64,000 bases of DNA from JBDUDK01 sp040002995 (lineage in GTDB: Bacteria > Actinomycetota > Acidimicrobiia > Acidimicrobiales > Ilumatobacteraceae): assembly GCA_040002995.1 (NCBI GenBank), contig JBDUDK010000043.1, positions 12,571-76,570 on the forward strand, written 5' to 3'. Every line of letters starts with the position of its first letter. The stretch's first letter is position 1. Positions 59,077 to 64,000 of the stretch are shown piece by piece. Under the pieces are notes generated by a model. That model was not told the DNA's origin and made no database searches. It worked only from the letters and a program-made list of their open reading frames with translations. Made by a program: the position numbers and the translations under genes.

Positions 59077-60485
59077 CGAAGAACGGCCTGCGCGGCATGC
59101 CAACCGCACATCCCGTGCACGCCGCCTCCCGGCGGAGTCGACGACGAGCACATCCATACGCCTTCGATGCCCGTCCGGTAGGGACGGGCCGTCAGCTGGC
59201 GCCACACGAGTTGGCGGAGTGTGAGCGCGCCGCCGGTTAGGTCACCGCCTACCAGGTTGGCGTTCTGTTCTTGGAGCGTGGGTGGAGCGCTTACGCCTCT
59301 GGCCTCGATCAAGTCGCGAAAGCCAGGCGCGTAGCGCTCGAGCTGACGTTCGATGATGTCGGTGACGTCGGCGTCGGAGCCGAAAGGGACGTGGGCATAA
59401 GCCCACAACACGTGACGTCCGTCGCGGGTGCGCGTTTGATCGATGACCGTCGGCTGAGAAACGAGCACGAATGGCCGGTCGCCCATCGCACCGTTGGCTA
59501 CCGCCTGCTCGCTCGCGGCGATCTCGTGGAGTGCCCCGCCGACGTGGATCGTGCCCGCCCGCCGGCACAACTCTGCGGTCCAGGCGAGCGGCGCGGAAAG
59601 CACGTAGTCGAGCTTGTACGTGCCAAAGGCTTGGCGCCACCGGCGGACCCGCCGCGCCACCCGATCGGGCAGGCGCGTTCCGGCGAGGGCCAGCAACTGG
59701 CGCGGCGTGATGTCGAGAACGACGTGGCGCGACGGTGGCAACTCGGCGAGCGTGCGAACTGGATGATCGAGTTCAATGTCGCCGCCCGCCTCTCGTACGC
59801 AACGGGCGAGCGCGTCGCTTATCGCTTGTGCGCCCCCTTGCGGAACCGGCCAACCGACCACGTGCGCCGCGGCGAGCAGCACCAGTCCGGGGCCGGCGGT
59901 CGCCGTGTTCTCGAGCCGGGCCGCGTTGTGGGCGGCCACGCCGGCGACGAGAGCCGCGCCGGCGGGTGAGGCGAAGCCCTGCCCCACCGCCGCGGCTGAT
60001 CGAATGCCATTGAGGCCGAAACGCGCCATGACGAGCGGATGGCGCGGTGGGCGCGCGAGCGGAGCGAGCACCGACGCGAGGAGGCCGTCCCAGTGCTCGA
60101 CGAGCGGACCGATCAGTTTTCGGTAGTGCTCACCGTCGGTACCGAGCGCTGCCGCCGTCTCATCGAGTGAGCGGTACGCGACTGCGGCGGTGCCATCGCC
60201 GAGCGGATGCGCGACCGGGATGTCGGGATGACACCACGTGAGTCCGTACTGCTCGAGTCCGAGCGCGCGGAACGCCGGCGACGCCGCGGCGAGAGGGTGG
60301 ACCGCCGAGCCGAGGTCGTGGATGGATCCCGTGCTCGTTATGTCAGCCGACGAGCACGCTCCGCCGACGCGATTGTTCGCTTCCAGTACGAGCACTCGTC
60401 GACCGGCCCGGCTCAGCACGGCGGCCGCGGTGAGCCCGTTGGGCCCGGCACCGACGACGACGGCGTCGTAGCGCGCGGCCGACAT
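59073..60485 (-). CDS. Phytoene desaturase-like FAD oxidoreductase
   Basis: 470 residues with the FAD motif [20 protein letters not shown], second glycine element [15 protein letters not shown] and the C-terminal [23 protein letters not shown]. This is the CrtI/all-trans-retinol 13,14-reductase-like superfamily of NAD(P)/FAD desaturases and isomerases; lone members are common and of unknown substrate. Its ATG shares one base with the larC stop (TGATG). Confidence 0.88.
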   Translation of the reverse strand: MSAARYDAVVVGAGPNGLTAAAVLSRAGRRVLVLEANNRVGGACSSADITSTGSIHDLGSAVHPLAAASPAFRALGLEQYGLTWCHPDIPVAHPLGDGTAAVAYRSLDETAAALGTDGEHYRKLIGPLVEHWDGLLASVLAPLARPPRHPLVMARFGLNGIRSAAAVGQGFASPAGAALVAGVAAHNAARLENTATAGPGLVLLAAAHVVGWPVPQGGAQAISDALARCVREAGGDIELDHPVRTLAELPPSRHVVLDITPRQLLALAGTRLPDRVARRVRRWRQAFGTYKLDYVLSAPLAWTAELCRRAGTIHVGGALHEIAASEQAVANGAMGDRPFVLVSQPTVIDQTRTRDGRHVLWAYAHVPFGSDADVTDIIERQLERYAPGFRDLIEARGVSAPPTLQEQNANLVGGDLTGGALTLRQLVWRQLTARPYRTGIEGVWMCSSSTPPGGGVHGMCGWHAAQAVLR

Positions 60486-61729
60486 CAGCTGGCCGGCGGG
60501 TGATCATGCCCGTGCGTGTGATCGTCGTGCGGTTCGCGTTCTTCGGCGCGTTCGTTCTGCCGGTGCCGCCAGGTTGCTTCGGCGTCGGCCACGACGTCGC
60601 GCAGCGGCCGGCCCGAGCGGCGAGCCACGCGTGCCGCGTCGTCGTGCTCGACCTTGAGACGTCCGGGACTGACCTTGACGCGCACGGGCGCGCCGTCGAC
60701 GTGGACCTCCTCGACTGCGCGGGCGGCAGGCCAGCGTTCGATCGTGCGTCCGCGGATCCCGAGCGTGCCCGTTTCGGCGACCAGCACGCGGGCGACTTGA
60801 TCGGCCAGGGCCGGATCGGCGAGCGCGCTCACCATGTGACCCGGGCGGCCTTTCTTCATGACGATCGGTGTCACCCACGCATCATGGGCGCCGGACTCGA
60901 GCAGAAGCGTGATCGCGTACGCGAGCGTCTCGCCGGTGGCGTCATCGAGGTTGGCCTCGAGGAGCACGACGGGCTGGCCGTCGACGTGACCCGCTCGGTC
61001 GTCGTTGGTGATCGCCTCGCCGACGACGACCTGCGTGACGTTGGGTCGCCCGTCGATTTCGCGGGTACCCGCGCCGTAGCCCGTCGATGTGATGCGCATT
61101 GGAGGCAGCGGCCCCCAGCCGGTGACGTTGGCGGCGAGAAGGGCCGCGCCGGTCGGCGTTGTCAGCTCGACGCCAAGGTCGATGCCGTAGGTGGGCGCAC
61201 CGTGCAGAAGCTCGACCACCGCGGGCGCGGGATTGGGAAGCAGTCCATGCGCAGCCCGCACCATCCCCATGCCGGTCGCCACCGGACTCGAACGCACATC
61301 GTCGATGCCGAGCAGCTCAAGCGCCGCGCACGTGCCGACGATGTCAATGATCGCGTCGATGCCTCCCACCTCATGGAAGTGCACCTGCTCGGCCGGGCGG
61401 CGGTGCATGCGGCCCTCGACCTCGGCGAGGGCGCGGAATGTCGCGAGTGATCGCCAGCGCACACGCGTGGGCAGGCGGGCCTCTTCGATGAGCGCGCTGA
61501 TGTGGCTGAACGTGCGGACGACGCTGGTCTCCGCGGTGTAGACGCGTACGTGGGTGGCCGCCACGCCTCCGCGCAAGACCGCCTCGGCCTCGATCGACCA
61601 GCCGTCGATCGGGATGCGCTGCAGGATGCCTCGGACCTCGGAGAGATCGGTGCCCGCGTCGACGAGGCTTCCAAGGGCCATGTCGCCGGCGATGCCGTTG
61701 AAGCAGTGGAACCAGGCGACGGTGGTCAC
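60485..61729 (-). CDS. larC: Nickel insertion protein LarC (pyridinium-3,5-bisthiocarboxylic acid mononucleotide nickel chelatase)
   Basis: 414 residues in a single frame (in Lactobacillus the same protein needs a frameshift). Start GTG 61729 overlaps the larB stop. Conserved blocks: AWFHCFNGIAGDMALGSLVDAG, VHFHEVGGIDAIIDIVGTCAALELLGI, TPTGAALLAANV and LEANLDDATGETLAYA. LarC adds Ni to the pincer cofactor of lactate racemase. The tail is His-rich (PHDDHTHGHDHPPAS), suited to nickel binding. Confidence 0.93.
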   Translation of the reverse strand: MTTVAWFHCFNGIAGDMALGSLVDAGTDLSEVRGILQRIPIDGWSIEAEAVLRGGVAATHVRVYTAETSVVRTFSHISALIEEARLPTRVRWRSLATFRALAEVEGRMHRRPAEQVHFHEVGGIDAIIDIVGTCAALELLGIDDVRSSPVATGMGMVRAAHGLLPNPAPAVVELLHGAPTYGIDLGVELTTPTGAALLAANVTGWGPLPPMRITSTGYGAGTREIDGRPNVTQVVVGEAITNDDRAGHVDGQPVVLLEANLDDATGETLAYAITLLLESGAHDAWVTPIVMKKGRPGHMVSALADPALADQVARVLVAETGTLGIRGRTIERWPAARAVEEVHVDGAPVRVKVSPGRLKVEHDDAARVARRSGRPLRDVVADAEATWRHRQNERAEEREPHDDHTHGHDHPPAS

Positions 61730-62487
61730 GGCCGGTCCTTGGCCCCCGCCGACATGCAGATGCGTGCGGCCGCGCACGCGGCGCCAAAGCCGTTGTCGAT
61801 ACCCACAACCGTCACGCCCGACGCGCACGACGCCAACATGGCGAGCAGGGCGGTGATGCCCTCGAGCGCACTGCCGTAGCCGGTGCTCGTGGGCACGGCG
61901 ATGACCGGTGCCGACGTGACGCCGCCCACGACACTCGCCAAGGCGCCCTCCATTCCCGCGATGGCGATGACGACATCGGCGGCGGCGAACTCGTCGACGT
62001 GAGGGAGCAGGCGATGCAAGCCGGCCACGCCGGCATCGTTGATGCGGGCGGGACGCCAGCCGTGAGCCTCTAGGACGCTCGCGCACTCTTCGGCCACGGG
62101 GAGGTCGGATGTGCCGGCGGTGACGATGACGATGGTGTCGGTACGGGGGCGTTCGCGCCGACGCCACACGACGGTGGTGCCTCGCACCACCCCGTTCGGC
62201 GCGACCGCCAGGGCCGCCTTCACGTGGCCGGCGTCGGCCCTCGTGAGCACCACAGGACTGTCGTCGCCCGCGTGCAACTCGGCCACGATCGCGGCCACCT
62301 GCTCAGGAGTTTTGCCCGGCGCGTACACGGCCTCCGGGAGTCCCTGGCGCAGGGCGCGGTGATGATCGACCCGCGCAAATCCGAGATCGGCGAACGGCAG
62401 CCGGCGCAGCCGGGCCACGGCTTCATCGGCTGAAAGCGCGCCGCTGACCACATCGGCCAACAATGCCCTGAGAGCGGTGGCATCCAC
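61726..62487 (-). CDS. larB: Pyridinium-3,5-biscarboxylic acid mononucleotide synthase LarB
   Basis: 253 residues from GTG 62487. The C-terminal PurE-like core is clear: IVIVTAGTSDLPVAEECASVLEAHGW, AIAGMEGALASVVGG, APVIAVPTSTGYG and GVTVVGIDNGFGAA. LarB carboxylates and hydrolyses NaAD, the first step of pincer cofactor synthesis. larC follows with a 4-base overlap; the third enzyme, LarE, and the racemase are not in the window. Confidence 0.94.
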   Translation of the reverse strand: MDATALRALLADVVSGALSADEAVARLRRLPFADLGFARVDHHRALRQGLPEAVYAPGKTPEQVAAIVAELHAGDDSPVVLTRADAGHVKAALAVAPNGVVRGTTVVWRRRERPRTDTIVIVTAGTSDLPVAEECASVLEAHGWRPARINDAGVAGLHRLLPHVDEFAAADVVIAIAGMEGALASVVGGVTSAPVIAVPTSTGYGSALEGITALLAMLASCASGVTVVGIDNGFGAACAAARICMSAGAKDRP

Positions 62488-62506
62488 CTCGCTATCCTGC
62501 CGCCTC

Positions 62507-63481
62507 GTGCCCGGCTCCACCATCCCAAAGGCGGGGTCAGCCGCAGGCGGCGCACGAGTGCGCATCGGGTTTCTCGGTCCGCCCGGCACGTTCACCGAGC
62601 AAGCAGTGCGGGGCGAGCCCGATCTCGCGTCGGGTGAATTGATTCCGCTGCGCTCGATCCCCGAGGTGCTCGAGGCCGTCGAGGACGGCGATGTTGATCT
62701 CGGCTTCGTCGCCATCGAGAACTCGATCGAGGGCACGGTGAACCTCACACTCGATGCTCTCGCGTTCAATCACGATCTGCTCATTCAGCGCGAGGTCGTC
62801 CTCGACATCGAGCATTGTCTCCTCGGTAACGCGGGCACGACACTCGCCGACATCACGTCGGTGCTGTCGATACCTATCGCCACCGCGCAGTGCCACGGCT
62901 ACCTTCACCGCAACCTGCCCGGCGCCGAGCTTCGGGCCGCGAACTCCACCGCCGAGGCGGCCCGTACCGTCGGCGCGGAGAAGTCCCGCACCGTTGCGGC
63001 GATCGCACCCCGAAACGCCGCCGAGCTGTATGGCCTCGACGTCATCGCGGCCGATATCGCGGACCACGAGGGCAACCAGACCCGCTTTGTGGTTGTTGCG
63101 CGCGACGGAGTTCCCGAACCCACCGGCCACGACAAGACGTCGATCGTGGTGTACCAGCGCGCGAACGAGCCTGGTTCGCTCATCTCGATCCTCCAGGAGT
63201 TTGCGGCCCGCCGCATCAACCTGTCGAAGCTGGAGAGCCGGCCGACCAAAGCCGGAGGCTTAGGCGACTACTGCTTCGTCCTCGACGCCGACGGTCACGT
63301 GGCCGACGAGCTGTTGTCGGACTGCCTGCGCGATCTCCACGCGAAGCAAGGTGGTGTGAAGTTCCTCGGGTCGTATCCCGCTGCGGGCAAGCACGCGACC
63401 TCGGCCCGCGAACACGCAGATGCGCGCTGGCGTCAAGCCGACGACTGGATCACCAGCCTCCGGTCTCGCATCGGTCGGTAA
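62507..63481 (+). CDS. pheA: Prephenate dehydratase
   Basis: 324 residues from GTG 62507 (TATCCT 8 bases before suggests a leaderless start); GTG 62558, right at VRIGFLGPPGTFTEQAV, is the alternative. The PDT domain has VDLGFVAIENSIEGTVNLT, and the dehydratase motif NQTRFVVVAR, followed by an ACT domain with the Phe-binding GSLISILQEFAARRINLSKLESRP. It makes phenylpyruvate for phenylalanine and is feedback-inhibited by it. Divergent from larB with 19 bases between starts. Confidence 0.93.
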   Translation: MPGSTIPKAGSAAGGARVRIGFLGPPGTFTEQAVRGEPDLASGELIPLRSIPEVLEAVEDGDVDLGFVAIENSIEGTVNLTLDALAFNHDLLIQREVVLDIEHCLLGNAGTTLADITSVLSIPIATAQCHGYLHRNLPGAELRAANSTAEAARTVGAEKSRTVAAIAPRNAAELYGLDVIAADIADHEGNQTRFVVVARDGVPEPTGHDKTSIVVYQRANEPGSLISILQEFAARRINLSKLESRPTKAGGLGDYCFVLDADGHVADELLSDCLRDLHAKQGGVKFLGSYPAAGKHATSAREHADARWRQADDWITSLRSRIGR

Positions 63482-63491
63482 CCTCGCTGCC

Positions 63492-63575
63492 GGAACGGTG
63501 GCAGAGCGGACGATTGCACCCGCCTTGAAAGCGGGAGGCCCACAAGGCTCGGGGGTTCGAATCCCTCCCGTTCCG
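63492..63575 (+). tRNA. tRNA-Ser (anticodon TGA)
   Basis: 84 bases: acceptor GGAACGG/CCGTTCC, anticodon stem CCCGC/GCGGG with loop CTTGAAA, a long variable arm typical of tRNA-Ser, and the T arm GGGTTCGAATCCC. No CCA is encoded. Likely prophage integration site, since a capsid gene begins 91 bases downstream on the other strand. Confidence 0.95.
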
Positions 63576-63665
63576 CGATCTGGGTGCGGCGCCCGCCCCA
63601 CCCGCCCGGCCCAAGGAGGTCAACTGCCGGGCGAGATCGTTGGTGGTGGGACCGCCGCGTCACAA

Positions 63666-64000
63666 CTATGTACGGCCCACCACCACCGTCGCCGTCGGAC
63701 TAGGGCCGAGCGACGAGATCACGAACCCGTCGTGCACGGGGTCGACCGCGACGGTCTGCGACGTCGACCCATCGGGGCAAACATCGGCGGTCAGCTTGAG
63801 GATGTCGCCACCATCCAAAAACGCAACGGTCTCCATGGTCTCCATGAACGTCTCGGCGTCGTTCGTCGCGTTGAGCACCGAATCGCGCACGAGCGCGAGA
63901 TCGAGCGTGCCCCCATCGACGAACGCGATGCTGCCGGTTAGGAACGCGGTCACGTTTAGCACCTCGACGCCGTTGGTGTGTTCGGTGAGTGGGACCTCGG
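63666..64000 (-). CDS. Phage major capsid protein-like, C-terminal part (truncated by window end)
   Basis: Open from the window edge to the stop at 63666 (about 111 codons). The stretch TLDLALVRDSVLNATNDAETFMETMETVAFLDGG resembles the C-terminal region of HK97-fold phage capsid proteins, where a conserved (V)RDSxLNATND element precedes the last beta strands. The N-terminus lies outside the window. It faces tRNA-Ser across 90 bases, as at a prophage edge. The match is from memory of the motif, so it should be checked. Confidence 0.5.
   Translation of the reverse strand, partial: EVPLTEHTNGVEVLNVTAFLTGSIAFVDGGTLDLALVRDSVLNATNDAETFMETMETVAFLDGGDILKLTADVCPDGSTSQTVAVDPVHDGFVISSLGPSPTATVVVGRT

Noticed and set aside
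1..64000. CRISPR arrays, insertion sequences and rRNA operons
   Set aside because: No regularly spaced repeats, no transposase motifs and no rRNA sequence were seen on either strand.

Overview
The window is about 64 kb of GC-rich chromosome from an actinomycete, most likely of the class Acidimicrobiia. The support is a WhiB-type regulator, DUF6049, DUF5318 and SCO6745-family proteins, a mycothiol-type maleylpyruvate isomerase fold protein, an NDMA-dependent (mycofactocin-type) alcohol dehydrogenase, and a secreted protein made of GYWLVAGDGGIFSFGDA repeats, a repeat type I associate with Acidimicrobiia. Gene order at the left end (rsmG, parA, parB, cwlM-like, trxA, trxB, anti-sigma, sigma, kinase, DUF6049, CCA-adding enzyme) follows the origin-proximal block of Mycobacterium tuberculosis, so this is chromosome next to oriC. 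A parS-like site lies between rsmG and parA.

Layout. 1-18 kb: partition genes, a CwlM-like regulator of cell-wall synthesis, thioredoxin system, sigma/anti-sigma pair, membrane Ser/Thr kinase in the place where MviN/MurJ normally sits, DegV, DUF6049, a GNAT/HDAC-fold pair fired from one palindromic -10 element, CCA-adding enzyme, a secreted propeller-sugar dehydrogenase, methyltransferase, panB. 18.5-22.7 kb: rpsF-ssb-rpsR-rplI-dnaB, where S18 has an eight-fold Gly-Asp-Arg tail and DnaB carries an intein in its P-loop. 22.7-28.2 kb: accessory lipoproteins, EamA exporter, HD hydrolase, cupin, and a frameshifted SnoaL-like gene. 28.3-31.2 kb: a three-gene overlapping operon of a DNA methyltransferase, a small protein and a putative PD-(D/E)XK nuclease, the best candidate here for an undescribed restriction-modification-like system. 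31.7-42.5 kb: a catabolic island with TetR and MarR regulators, two Baeyer-Villiger monooxygenases (one resembling 4-hydroxyacetophenone monooxygenase), an HSL-type esterase, an HpaB-family hydroxylase, an NDMA-dependent alcohol dehydrogenase and an EthD protein; together they could turn an aryl ketone into ester, phenol and then oxidised products. 42.6-50.3 kb: response regulator, two large membrane proteins, USP, enoyl-CoA hydratase/cupin/AraC operon, VOC protein, tRNA-Gly(CCC) and kinase debris. 50.3-64 kb: dcd, an EtfD-like Fe-S oxidoreductase, WhiB, a metallo-beta-lactamase-Rieske fusion, an ABC exporter operon running on through rhodanese, carotenoid-type oxidoreductase and LarC/LarB, then pheA, tRNA-Ser(TGA) and the end of a probable prophage (capsid protein) running off the window.

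Regulatory style: many genes have a TANNNT hexamer 6-9 nt before the start codon and no Shine-Dalgarno sequence, which suggests frequent leaderless transcripts, while others (panB, trxA, the BVMO at 38.5 kb) have strong ribosome binding sites. Stop/start overlaps of ATGA, GTGA or TGATG type are very common and define most operons. No CRISPR array, insertion sequence or rRNA gene was seen.
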